64,000 nt of DNA from contig NZ_NJIC01000020.1 of assembly GCF_013620825.1 (NCBI RefSeq), positions 62,001 to 126,000 on the forward strand, read 5' to 3'. This DNA comes from Rhodanobacter sp. PCA2. GTDB lineage: Bacteria > Pseudomonadota > Gammaproteobacteria > Xanthomonadales > Rhodanobacteraceae. Below the pieces are notes generated by a model. The model had not been told where the DNA came from. It saw only the letters and a list, made by a program, of their open reading frames with translations, and did not search any database. Positions 23,930-33,600 of this stretch are shown here, piece after piece (position 1 is the first letter of the stretch; the number at the start of each line of letters is the position of its first letter). The translations under genes were made by a program, and so were the position numbers.

Positions 23930-24820
23930 TCAGCGGAACAGGTAGCGGACGCTGCGCTGCTCGCCGCCCTTGCAACTGCGGCGCAGTTCCTCGTACGGCG
24001 TCAATTGCCGGCGCAGCCACTCGCGCACCTGCGGACCGAACATGTTCTCGGCCTTGCGCCTGGCCTGCCCGGGCAGGCCGTCCACCGCCTGGCGTTTCCA
24101 CGGTTCGTCGCGGAGGTCGGCAATCTGCTGGTCGCAGCTGGCATCGAGTTCGGCCGTGGCGTCGATCTGCAGGAAGCCGCACAGGCGGTGCCATTCCTGC
24201 TGCGCGTCGTTGACCAGGTCGTCGAGGAAGACGAAGTGGTGCTGCGGCTGCCGCGCATATTCGCGATGGATCTGCGCGGCCCGGTTCCAACGTCGCGACC
24301 AGTGCACGGTGCCGCCGCCGAACGCGTTGTTGTTCTGGAAGCGCAGGTTCGCGTCCGCGATCGAGGCCAGCACATCCTCGCCCGGGCGGATCACGTGCAC
24401 GAAACACGCATCCGGCACGTGGCGCTGGATCTCGGGAATGTAAAGCAGGTGATACGGCGTCTTCTCGACCCAGGCCGTGCGTCCCTCCGCCTCCGCGCGG
24501 GCGTCGAGCAGCTCGACGAAGCAGCGGACGCAGTGGTCGGTGCGCAGGGGCCACGGCGATCGCGTCGTTTCGCAGGACAGGCGCCGCTGCAGGGTCGCCA
24601 GCGCCTTGCGCGCCCGCTTGTGCGCGAACCCGAGCCGCTGGCGCAGGCGCCGCCGCTGCGGCCTGGCATCGCGATCGCCCCAGCGCCAGCGGAGATCGCC
24701 GCACAGATGTTCGAAGAACGCCGTCTCGGGCAAGGTCAGTATCGCCGGATGCCGGGCCAGCATGGCCTGTACCAGGGTGGTACCGGAACGCGGGCAGCCG
24801 ACGATGAAGATCCGTTGCAT
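23930..24820 (-). CDS. sulfotransferase family protein
   Basis: 296 residues. Seen: the 5'-phosphosulfate loop GCPRSGTT (8-15) right after the start, EKTPYHLLYIPEIQ, and the 3'-phosphate region VIRPGEDVLASIAD. The rest matches the PAPS-dependent sulfotransferase fold; the acceptor is unknown. ATG 24820 is chosen because the P-loop must be near the N-terminus; the frame is open to 24943. The protein is unusually rich in Arg. It converges on TPMT and is divergent from the metallo-hydrolase. Confidence 0.85.
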   Translation of the reverse strand: MQRIFIVGCPRSGTTLVQAMLARHPAILTLPETAFFEHLCGDLRWRWGDRDARPQRRRLRQRLGFAHKRARKALATLQRRLSCETTRSPWPLRTDHCVRCFVELLDARAEAEGRTAWVEKTPYHLLYIPEIQRHVPDACFVHVIRPGEDVLASIADANLRFQNNNAFGGGTVHWSRRWNRAAQIHREYARQPQHHFVFLDDLVNDAQQEWHRLCGFLQIDATAELDASCDQQIADLRDEPWKRQAVDGLPGQARRKAENMFGPQVREWLRRQLTPYEELRRSCKGGEQRSVRYLFR

Positions 24821-24999
24821 GGATATGCCCTGTACTGAGGTGCCCGCGATGCGCAAACCGATCCAGTGCCAACGCACGAACTTGCGCGAGGTTGACACCG
24901 CTTTGGACCCGCGCTGCCGCGCGGCCCATCGACCAAGGTTCAACGGAGCGCGGCGGCGGCGTTTGTTACGCTGCGGTTTTCTTCGCGACGGGAGCGGGC

Positions 25000-25923
25000 A
25001 TGGGCACGCAAGGCATTCACACCATCGACACCGGCTTCGTGCGACCGTGCTTCGACGCGGCCTACCTGGTCGTCGAGCGCGGCCGCGGCGCCTTCGTCGA
25101 TTGCGGCACCAACCACGCGGTGCCGCGCATGCTCGCTGCGCTGGGCGAGGCCGGCCTCGCCCCGGCCGACGTGGACTGGCTGATTCTCACCCACGTGCAC
25201 CTCGACCACGCCGGCGGCGCCGGCGAACTGATGGCGCGATTGCCGAACGCGAAGCTGGTGGTGCACCCGCGCGGTGCGCGGCACATGATCGATCCCTCGA
25301 TGCTGTGGGCCGGCGCCAGCGCGGTCTACGGCGAGGACGTGATGGAGGCAACCTACGGCCGCCTGCGCCCGGTGCCCGCGGAACGCGTGGTCGAGGCGCC
25401 GGACGGCCACGTCGTCGATCTCGCCGGGCGCCCCCTGCACTGCCTCGACACACCCGGCCATGCGAAGCACCATCTCACGGTGCACGACACGCGCAGCAAC
25501 ACCTGTTTCACCGGCGACGTGTTCGGCTTGTCCTACCGCGACCTCGACACCGCGAACGGCCCGTTCATCCTGCCCACCACCTCGCCGGTGCAGTTCGATC
25601 CCGCGGCGCTGCATGCATCGATCCGCCGCCTGGTCGCGCTCGAGCCCGCAGCGATGTACCTCACGCATTACGGGCGCGTCGAGAACGTGGCGAAGCTCGC
25701 CGACGACCTGCATGTGCAGATCGACGCGATGGTGGCCATCGCGCGCACTGCACACGGCAAGCCCGATCGCCATGCCGCGCTGACCGCGGCACTCACCGAC
25801 CTCTATGCCGAACGCGCCGCCGCACACGGCTGGACACAGGGGCGCGAAGCGCTCGCCGCCCTGCTGGGCATGGATATCGAGTTGAACGCGCAGGGGTTGG
25901 AGGTGTGGCTGGATCAGCAGTGA
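25000..25923 (+). CDS. MBL-fold metallo-hydrolase
   Basis: 307 residues. Seen: HVHLDH (H65, H67, D69, H70) as the di-metal motif, then DTPGHAKHH, FTGDVFG and YLTHYG for the remaining ligands. The sequence is of the glyoxalase II/lactonase-like branch; the substrate is not evident. GGAG lies 9 bases before ATG. The 179 bases upstream probably hold divergent promoters for this gene and the sulfotransferase; I see no clear boxes. Confidence 0.88.
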   Translation: MGTQGIHTIDTGFVRPCFDAAYLVVERGRGAFVDCGTNHAVPRMLAALGEAGLAPADVDWLILTHVHLDHAGGAGELMARLPNAKLVVHPRGARHMIDPSMLWAGASAVYGEDVMEATYGRLRPVPAERVVEAPDGHVVDLAGRPLHCLDTPGHAKHHLTVHDTRSNTCFTGDVFGLSYRDLDTANGPFILPTTSPVQFDPAALHASIRRLVALEPAAMYLTHYGRVENVAKLADDLHVQIDAMVAIARTAHGKPDRHAALTAALTDLYAERAAAHGWTQGREALAALLGMDIELNAQGLEVWLDQQ

Positions 25924-26001
25924 GGGTCAGGCACCGGGAGTGCTGCTTTCACTGCTTCGCCCACATGCCGTACAAGGCCGCGACCGAAGCGGTGCCCGGG
26001 G

Positions 26002-26436
26002 TCACTTCAGCAGCTTGCGATACGCATGCTGCGTCTTGATCCGGAGATATCCCAGGCTCTCGTAGAACGGATGGGAGCCCTCGCGCGTCACGTTGGAACG
26101 CACGCCGATCGCATCGAAGCCCTGCGTGCGCGCCCACCGCTCGGCATCCGCCACCAGGGCGCGCCCGATGCCTGCACCACGCGCCACGGCATCCACCACC
26201 AGCCCCACGATCTCGATGCGCTCGCCGGATTCCAGCGTGAGACGGCGCTCGACCGCGATCCAGCCAAGCAAGCCAGCGTGCCCGGCCTGGGCGACCGTGA
26301 CGCGATGCCGGGCCAGCGGCAGGATGGCGCGCAATCGATCCGCCATCGCCGCCGCTTCCGCCGGATAGCCGAGCACGCCGAGCAGCCGGGCGATCTCCGC
26401 GGCGTCCCCGATGCGCGCCGGGCGCAGCGCAAGCAT
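26002..26436 (-). CDS. GNAT family N-acetyltransferase
   Basis: 144 residues. Seen: ALRPARIGDAAEIARLLGVLGYP, IEIVGLVVDAVARGAGIGRALVADAERWA (acetyl-CoA loop RGAGIG), and the FYESLGYLR ending. This is a small single-domain acetyltransferase of unknown substrate. Its start follows the csaA stop by one base (TGAGATG), so it is the third gene of a tight FAD-oxidase/csaA/GNAT run. Confidence 0.88.
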   Translation of the reverse strand: MLALRPARIGDAAEIARLLGVLGYPAEAAAMADRLRAILPLARHRVTVAQAGHAGLLGWIAVERRLTLESGERIEIVGLVVDAVARGAGIGRALVADAERWARTQGFDAIGVRSNVTREGSHPFYESLGYLRIKTQHAYRKLLK

Positions 26437-26437
26437 C

Positions 26438-26788
26438 TCAGGCGAGTCGCGTGCCGTTCGGAACAATGCGCTCGATGGCGGTGAGCACCACGCCCTCGGG
26501 CGTGGGAAAGCCAGTGAGCAGGAACTGCGAGCGGAACGGGCCGATCTGCTTTTCCGGGAAGTTGATCACGCCGACGATCTGCCGGCCGACCAGGTCCTCG
26601 GCCTTGTACAAGGCGACGATCTGCGCGCTGGTCTTCTTCTCGCCGTAGGGGCCGAAATCGGCCCACACCTTCCACGCCGGCTTGCGCGCTTCGGGAAAGG
26701 CTTCCACGCGGGTCACCGTGCCGGCCACGATCAGCACCTTCTCGAAATCGGCCCAGCCGATCTCGTTTGCCTGTTCCGCCTCGCTCAT
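26438..26788 (-). CDS. csaA: CsaA-like tRNA-binding protein / export chaperone
   Basis: 116 residues, one OB-fold tRNA-binding domain: [40 protein letters not shown] and [24 protein letters not shown]. In Bacillus CsaA is a dimeric protein-export chaperone; the same domain occurs in methionyl-tRNA synthetase. The start overlaps the upstream FAD oxidoreductase stop by 4 bases, and the stop abuts the GNAT gene. Confidence 0.9.
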   Translation of the reverse strand: MSEAEQANEIGWADFEKVLIVAGTVTRVEAFPEARKPAWKVWADFGPYGEKKTSAQIVALYKAEDLVGRQIVGVINFPEKQIGPFRSQFLLTGFPTPEGVVLTAIERIVPNGTRLA

Positions 26789-28092
26789 CCTTCCAGCCTC
26801 GTCTTGAGCCCGTCCCGCGCCTGCTGCCACCAGTAGTTGCATTGCGCGGCGAGCAGGCCGAACGGTTTGTGCGTGTGCGTCAGCCCGTAGTCCGCGAACT
26901 GGCGCCAGGCATCGTCGCCATCGGCGATGGCCGCGGCCAGCAATTCGCCCGCCGCGCAGGTGGGCGCGAGGCCGTGGCCGCCGAACGCCTGCGCCCACCA
27001 CAGGCCGGCGTCTTCGCCCTCGCCGCGGCCGAGCTGGGGCATCTGGTGGCGCGCGTAACTCATCAGCCCCGACCACGCGTAATCGATCTTCGCATCCTCG
27101 AGCTGCGGGAACACCCGCAGCATGTCGTGCCGGAGCATGCGCTGCACGGCCTGCGGCGAACGGTTGCGGATGGAGATGCGGCCGCCCCAGAGCAGGCGCG
27201 TGTCGGGCAAGGGGCGGTAATAGTCGAAGGCGAAGCGCGTGTCGTAGACCGCCGCGCGCGTGGCGAGGCATTCGGCGAGGCGTTCGCCCAGCGGCTCGGT
27301 GGCCATCACGTAGGTGGCGATGGGCAGCACCGCGCGGTCGATCTGCTTGCGCAGGCCGGCGAGATAGCCGCCGCAGGCCAGCACCACCTGTTCGGCCAGC
27401 AGCTCGCCCTGCGGCGTGGTGATCCGCCAGTGCGATCCTTCGCGCTGCAGGCGCGATACGCCGCTCTTTTCGTGGATGCGCACGCCCTGCCCGCTGGCCG
27501 CGGCGGCGAGACCGATCGCGTAGTTGAGCGGATGCAGGTGCAGCGCGTTCCGCTCGTACAAGCCGTCGTGGTACTGCTCGCTGCGCACGCGCTCGCGCAG
27601 TTCCTCCTGCGGCAGCCAGCCCCAGTACACGCCGTAGCGCTCGGCCAGCAACTGCTGGCGCTGCCGCAGCACGGCGGGATCGCGGAACCAGTTCGCCCAG
27701 ATCACGCCCTCGTCCACCGCGTCGCAGGCGATCGCGTACGCCGCCACGCGCTCGCGCATGCGTTGCACGGCGGCGGTGGTGAGGCCGAACAAGGCGCGGG
27801 CGCGCGCCTCGCCCAACCGGTCCAGCAGCGCCTGTTCGCCCAGCGAATAGCCGGCGAACACGAACCCGCCGTTGCGCCCGGAGGCGCCGAAGGCTATCTG
27901 CTCGCGTTCCAGCAGCACCACGTCGCGCGTGCCGCGCTCGGCCAGCCCCAGCGCCGTGTTGAGCCCGGCGTAACCGCCGCCGATGATGGCGACGCGCGTT
28001 TCCTGGCGCCCCTGCAGCGGCGCATATGCTTCGTACGATGTGGCGGTGGCTTGGTAGTACGACATCTCGACCGGCTGCTTCGATTGCTTCAT
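26785..28092 (-). CDS. FAD-dependent oxidoreductase (DAO family, PuuB-like)
   Basis: 435 residues. Seen: dinucleotide motif [21 protein letters not shown] (GxGxxG at 38-43), [15 protein letters not shown] typical of gamma-glutamylputrescine oxidase/D-amino-acid-oxidase relatives, ACGGYLAGL, and the C-terminal FAD loop [13 protein letters not shown]. Likely a flavin amine oxidase; polyamine catabolism is suggested only by similarity, since no other puu genes are nearby. Start ATG 28092; the frame is open to 28131. Confidence 0.85.
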   Translation of the reverse strand: MKQSKQPVEMSYYQATATSYEAYAPLQGRQETRVAIIGGGYAGLNTALGLAERGTRDVVLLEREQIAFGASGRNGGFVFAGYSLGEQALLDRLGEARARALFGLTTAAVQRMRERVAAYAIACDAVDEGVIWANWFRDPAVLRQRQQLLAERYGVYWGWLPQEELRERVRSEQYHDGLYERNALHLHPLNYAIGLAAAASGQGVRIHEKSGVSRLQREGSHWRITTPQGELLAEQVVLACGGYLAGLRKQIDRAVLPIATYVMATEPLGERLAECLATRAAVYDTRFAFDYYRPLPDTRLLWGGRISIRNRSPQAVQRMLRHDMLRVFPQLEDAKIDYAWSGLMSYARHQMPQLGRGEGEDAGLWWAQAFGGHGLAPTCAAGELLAAAIADGDDAWRQFADYGLTHTHKPFGLLAAQCNYWWQQARDGLKTRLEG

Positions 28093-28152
28093 GCGCGAAC
28101 GCCCCTGTGCGACGGCAAGACGCTGGAGCATAGCGGATTCACCGCGCCCTCC

Positions 28153-30525
28153 TCACTGCACCAGGTCCACGGCAAGCAGGCGCTCGTCGCTGCGGCCGTG
28201 GTCGTCCACCACCCTTACCCGATACCTGCCGGCGCTGCGCGGTTGCCAGAACAGACTGGCGCCCGGCGTGCCCTGCCCCACGTAGGCGTCATCGACGAAC
28301 CAGTACAGCGCATGCGTGTCGGCATCCGCCGTGGCGCTGAAGGCGATCGGCGTGGGCTGGTCCTGATGCAGGCGCATCGCATAGGTGCTCGCACGCAGGG
28401 GCGAGGTGATCTGCGGCGCATTGCCGTCGAGGCGGCCGGCATCGCGGCAGGCCGGGTTCTGCGGTGGCTTGCGGCGCGGGATGCCGGCCTGCGCGAAGAC
28501 CTGGGCCAGGTCGGAAGGCCAGAACTCGAACACTTCCACGTGCGTGCGCTTGTCTGCGTATGGCGGGCATGCCGGCAGGCCGCTGGCGTCGTCCATCACC
28601 AGCGGGCGATAGATGTTGTCCACGCGGATCGGCGACCTGCCGGGGATGAACCAGGTCCGGCCGCGCTGCGGGCACCACTGGCTGGGCAGCTCGCCGCTGG
28701 CGAGACAGATCTCCACGCGCTTGAGGTTCGCCGGCATGTGGCGCACGGGTTCCTGCAGGCGGGGGTATTCCGCCCGCAGCGCGTCCACGACCTGGAAGAA
28801 CAAGGGCGCGGCCGCCTCCACGCCCACGAACGCGGGGTTCGGCGTGCCGTCGAAGTTGCCCACCCACACCACCAGCACGTAGGGGCCGAAGCTGCCGGCG
28901 GTCCAGGCGTCGCGGAACGCCCACGAGGTGCCGGTCTTCCAGTACACCGGCAGGCGCGTGTTCTCCGCGCCGAACGCGGCGTCGGGGCGCGGGTTCTTCC
29001 GCAGCATGTCCATCACCATGAAGCTGGCCGCCTCGCTCAGCAGGCGCGTGCCGGCCGCGGGCGGATCGTCCGCGCGCAGGCGCAGCGGCTGCAGCACGCC
29101 GCGGTTCGCGAGCATCGCGTAGAGGTCGGCCAGCTCCTGCATCGTCACTTCGCCGCCGCCCAGCACCAGGGCCAGGCCATAGTGCTGCTCGCTGGCCATG
29201 CGGCTGACGCCGGCCTCGCGCAGGAAGTCGTACAGGCTGGGCTGGTGCAGTTGCGAGGCCACCCATACGGCGGGGATGTTGCGGCTGCGGACCAGGGCCT
29301 GGGTGGCGGTGACCGGTCCCAGGAAATGCCCGTCAAAATTCTCCGGCGTGTAGGGACCGAACGAACTGGGCACGTCGCGCAGCACGGTCTGCGGATGCAA
29401 CACGCCCTGGTCGAAGCCCAGCGCGTAGATGAAGGGCTTGAGCGTGGAACCGGGCGAGCGCTTGGCCTGCGTGCCGTTGACCTGGCCCTGGATGCCGGCA
29501 TCGAAGTAACCGGCCGAGCCGACCATCGCCTTGATGCCCATGTCGCGGGTGTCGACCAGCAGCGCCGCCGCGTTGCGGATGCCGCGCGACGCGTTGCGCT
29601 GCACGTAGTTCGCCACCTGCCGTTCGAGGCTGTGCTGCAGGCCGAGATCGATGGTGGTGGTCACCCGCGGCGGCAGGCGTTCGCCACCGAGGCGTTGCGC
29701 GGCGAGCAGTTGGTCCACCGCGTGCGGCGCCTCGAACGGCAGCCGCGACAGGGGACGCAGCGTCAGCGGCAGCGCGAACAGCGGCTTGAGCGAGGCGTCA
29801 TGCGGATGACGCTGCAGCCAGCGCGCGTAGAGCCGGTTGCGCGCGTCGGCCAGCGCGGGATTGATCAGCACGCCGCCGTTGGCTTTGCCTTTCTGCAGCG
29901 GGCGCGACGGCGCCTGCGGTATCACCGCCAGCGTCAGCGCTTCCGGCAAGGTGAGTTCGCCGGCCGGCTTGCCGAAGTACGCGAGACTCGCCGCACCCAC
30001 GCCCTGCACGTTGCCGCCATACGGCGCATCGTTGAGATAGGCCTCGAGGATCTCGCGCTTGGAATGGAACAGTTCCAGTTGCAGCGCACGCGCGATCTGG
30101 CGCAGCTTGCCCAGCGGCGTGCGCGTGTCCATCTGCCACAGCAGGCGCGCCAGCTGCATGGTGATGGTGGAGCCGCCCTGCGGATGGCGATGGCGCACGT
30201 AGGTGATCCACGCGCCGCGCAACAGGCCCCAGGGATTGAAGCCGGGATGCCAGCGGAACCAGCGATCCTCGTGCAGCAGTACGCCTTCGACGAGCTGGGG
30301 CGAGATCTGCCCGAGCGGCACCCACAGGCGGTACTGCTGGTCGCTGGCCAGGGTGAGGCGCAGCAGGTGCCCGCTGTCGTCGTACACCGCGACCGAGGTG
30401 GGCAGGCGATCGCGCAAGGGCGGGTGCGGCCACAACCGGCAACCGGCCAGCACGGCAGCAAGCAGCGCGAAGGCGACCAGCCAGTTCTGCCAGCGCTGCA
30501 GCCAGCGGACAAAGGCCCTGGCCAT
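28153..30525 (-). CDS. pbpC: penicillin-binding protein 1C
   Basis: About 790 residues. Peptidoglycan glycosyltransferase/transpeptidase of the inner membrane. Seen: N-terminal membrane anchor (LVAFALLAAVLAGCRLW), transglycosylase motifs LHEDRWFRWHPG and QGGSTITMQLARLL, transpeptidase SPGSTLKP (SxxK), SRN, and KTGTSWAFRDAW (KTG), then the C-terminal BiPBP_C beta domain (ITSPLRASTYAM to the end). It follows the alpha-2-macroglobulin gene, the pairing seen in many bacteria. ATG 30525 is chosen over GTG 30555; neither has a clear Shine-Dalgarno. Confidence 0.94.
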   Translation of the reverse strand: MARAFVRWLQRWQNWLVAFALLAAVLAGCRLWPHPPLRDRLPTSVAVYDDSGHLLRLTLASDQQYRLWVPLGQISPQLVEGVLLHEDRWFRWHPGFNPWGLLRGAWITYVRHRHPQGGSTITMQLARLLWQMDTRTPLGKLRQIARALQLELFHSKREILEAYLNDAPYGGNVQGVGAASLAYFGKPAGELTLPEALTLAVIPQAPSRPLQKGKANGGVLINPALADARNRLYARWLQRHPHDASLKPLFALPLTLRPLSRLPFEAPHAVDQLLAAQRLGGERLPPRVTTTIDLGLQHSLERQVANYVQRNASRGIRNAAALLVDTRDMGIKAMVGSAGYFDAGIQGQVNGTQAKRSPGSTLKPFIYALGFDQGVLHPQTVLRDVPSSFGPYTPENFDGHFLGPVTATQALVRSRNIPAVWVASQLHQPSLYDFLREAGVSRMASEQHYGLALVLGGGEVTMQELADLYAMLANRGVLQPLRLRADDPPAAGTRLLSEAASFMVMDMLRKNPRPDAAFGAENTRLPVYWKTGTSWAFRDAWTAGSFGPYVLVVWVGNFDGTPNPAFVGVEAAAPLFFQVVDALRAEYPRLQEPVRHMPANLKRVEICLASGELPSQWCPQRGRTWFIPGRSPIRVDNIYRPLVMDDASGLPACPPYADKRTHVEVFEFWPSDLAQVFAQAGIPRRKPPQNPACRDAGRLDGNAPQITSPLRASTYAMRLHQDQPTPIAFSATADADTHALYWFVDDAYVGQGTPGASLFWQPRSAGRYRVRVVDDHGRSDERLLAVDLVQ

Positions 30526-30560
30526 CGTTTTCAATGCAGGCGGCACGGCGGGCACCGGCC

Positions 30561-30594
30561 CCTCACCCCAACCCTCTCCCCAATGGGGAGAGGG
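30561..30594. repeat. CCCTCACCCCAACCCTCTCCCC interspersed repeat with hairpin
   Basis: Perfect 10-bp inverted repeat CCCTCTCCCC / GGGGAGAGGG around AAT at 30572-30594, preceded by CCTCACCCCAAC. This sequence is a common interspersed element in proteobacteria. It lies between the alpha-2-macroglobulin stop and pbpC start, where the hairpin could limit read-through. Confidence 0.65.
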
Positions 30595-30612
30595 GGCACA
30601 TGCGGGCTGGCG

Positions 30613-33600
30613 TCACGGCTTCTGCACCACGGTCAGCACCTTGCCGCCGGGAGCGCGGCCCTGGATGGCGCGGTCGTACATCGACTCGGCGTAGGCCGGC
30701 GGCACCTGGAACTTGCCGGCATTGGTCGCCTTGATGCGATAGACGAACTCGCGCACGTCGGGCGTGGCCGTGCCGTAGATCACCACGCGGTCCTCGCGGA
30801 TGTCCGCGTACTCGGGTTGCCACGTGGAGCTGGACAGGCCGATCGGCGAGCGCCAGGCCGCGGGTTTGGGCGCGTCGTCGCCGCCCTCCTCGCCCGCATC
30901 GCCGCCATTGTCCGCCGGGGTCGTCGCCGGCGGCGGCTGGATCACCGGGTCGAAGCCGCCGGGCAGCAGATCCACGATGGCGACATTGCCCACGCCCTGG
31001 TCGCCGGTGGCGCGGATCTTCACGTGCACGTCGACTTCCTCACCCACGGCGATCTGGTCGAGCGGCTTGCCCTTGGCGTCGGTGTAGTCGCGCACGATCT
31101 CGATGCCGCGCTTGATCGCCTCGCCGGAGGAACTGCGGTCGTAACCGCCCTGGGTGGCGATGCGCCAGGCCGGCAGGCTGCCCTGGTTGACGAAGCGCAG
31201 CGCGCGCGCCGCGCTGTTCCAGCTGCCGCCCTGCAACAAGCCGCCTTGCGGCTGCGCGATGGACTTCAGGCTGCCGTCGGCCAGCACCTCGTCGATGCCG
31301 AGCTTGTCGAGGTTGGCGGCGGTCTCCTTCGCGTAGCTGTCCAGCGCCAGCACGGTCATCGCCGACGACAAGGTGTTGTAGTTGCCGTGCGCCAGCGGCC
31401 ACGCGATGTTCTCGAATACGCGCGGCGGCAACGCCTTCGCCTCCAGCGGGAAGTGCTTCGCCACCAGGTACAGCACGCTGGCATCGCGGATCAGCGGGTC
31501 GTAGTAGTAGCCGAAGCCGAAGTCCTCGGCGGCCTTCGTCCGGCTCAGCGCCTTGAGCGGCCCCGCCAGCAAGCGGTTCGCCTCGCCGTCCTGCTTGAGC
31601 AGCTTGTAGGAAGCGGCCAGCCACGCGGCGGCGAGATCGTCCTTCCACGTCTTCGGATACAGCTCCTGCAGGCGCTTCTGCACTGCAGCGAGGTCGTTGG
31701 TGGTGACGTTGCCCTGGCGGGTCAGCAGGTACACCGCATAGGCGCGTTGGCGAAGCTCGTCCAGCGTATTCATGCTGTCGTCGGCGGCCAGCTGCTTCAG
31801 ATACTTGTTGCCGGCGTCGAGCATGTCCTGCGGCACGGCCACGCCGCGTTCGCGCGCCTCGATCAGGAAGTTCATCGCATAGTCGGAGACGAAGGGATCG
31901 GCATCCGGCGTGGCCGACCACAGCCCGAAGCCGCCCGCGCCGTTCTGCCGCGAGTGCAGCACGTCGAGGAACTTCGCCAGCGCCTGGTCGTTGCCGATGG
32001 TCTTGTCGCCGAAGGCCGGCTGCAGCGCGTGCGAGAACACCGGCACCACCGGCCACTTCGCCACCACGATCAGCGGCGTCGCGGAGCTGATGATCTGCTC
32101 GCTGCAGTAGTGCTGGTAGTTCACCAGGTAGCTGGTGATGCCCTGCGCCAGCACCACGGGCAGCGAGGAGATCGCCGCGTCGCGCGAGGCATAGGCGTCG
32201 TACAGCGGCCGCAGGGGCTTCAGCTCGGCCTGGCTGTTCGACTCCACCCGGCCCACGTCGACCTGGGTGCGGTAGGCCGCGGCCGGACGCACCGACACGT
32301 CGATGCCCTGCTTCGCCGACTTGCCGCCGTAGCCCGCCGCGAAGGCGAGATGGCCGGAGCCGAGCCGGTCGGTGGCCTTGACGCGGAAACGCACCACGCC
32401 TTCGCGCATCGAGGCCAGGCTCACGTCCTGCGTGGCGGGGCCGAGCACCTGCAGCTGCGGTCCGGTCTGCAGCGTCACCGCCACCGGCACCGGCTTGTCG
32501 CCGATGCCCGTGAGGTTGTTCGCCACGCCCACGCTGACCTCGGCCTCGTCGCCGGGCGCCAGCGTGGTGGGCACGTTGGGCGAGAGCACGAAGTCGCCGC
32601 GCACCGTGGTGGCGCCTTCCCAGGTGCCGATGCGGTCCGCCGACACGGCCACCGCCATCACCCGCAGGCGGCCGTTGAAGTAGTCCGGCACGGTGTAGCT
32701 GAAGTCCTTCTCGCCGTCGACATCGACGATGCCCGACCAGTACGCCACCGGCTTGTCGCGCTTGCGCTTGAACGGATTCAGCTGGCGGCTGATCGCCGCA
32801 TCCGCATCGCCGCCCGGCGCGGCGGTCATCGCCATCAGCTTCTCGAAGTCGGGCAGGATCAGGTCGAGGATCTGCGCGGTGCGCACCTCGAGCATCTTCT
32901 TGCGGAAGAAGAACTTCAGCGGGTCGCCCAGCTTGTAGCGCGCCACCTGCAGGATGCCTTCGTCCACCGCGAACAGCACCACCCTCGCCGGCTGCGCCGC
33001 GTGCAGCTTGAAGCTCACGGTGTCGCCCGGCTTCACCAGCGCGGGCGTGTCGACGGTGAGCGCATCGCGGCGCGCGTCGAGGTTCACCGAGAACGGCACC
33101 ACGCCGTAGGACAGCGGGCTCATGAAGATCTCGTCGGACGACGGATCGCGCACGAACTGCACGTTGACGTAGCCGTTGCCCTCGAAGCCCCTGGGCAGCG
33201 TGATGCTCTGCACCGAGCTGGTGGTGTCGGCATGGAACCAGGCGTGCGCGTAGACCTTGTCGCGCTCGATGGTGATCAGGCCGCTGCCGGCGTACGGCGC
33301 ACGGATCGCGACATGGATGGTGTCGCCCGGCTGGTAGTTGTGCTTGTCGAGGTTGAGCTGCAGCTCGGCATTGCGTTCCAGCGAACGCGACAGGTTGGCG
33401 TTGCCGGCCACCGAATAGCTGACCCGGTTGACCTCCTTGCGGTCGCTGCCGCGCAGGATCAGCAGCGCGTAGTCGCCCGGCTTGTCGGTGGGCAGGGTGT
33501 AATCCATGCCGCCGGCGGGGATCGCCAGCGCCTTCTCGTCGACCGGGATTTCCTTGAGCTTGGACTCGTACTTGTAGACGCCCGAGCCCTGCCTGGTGAG

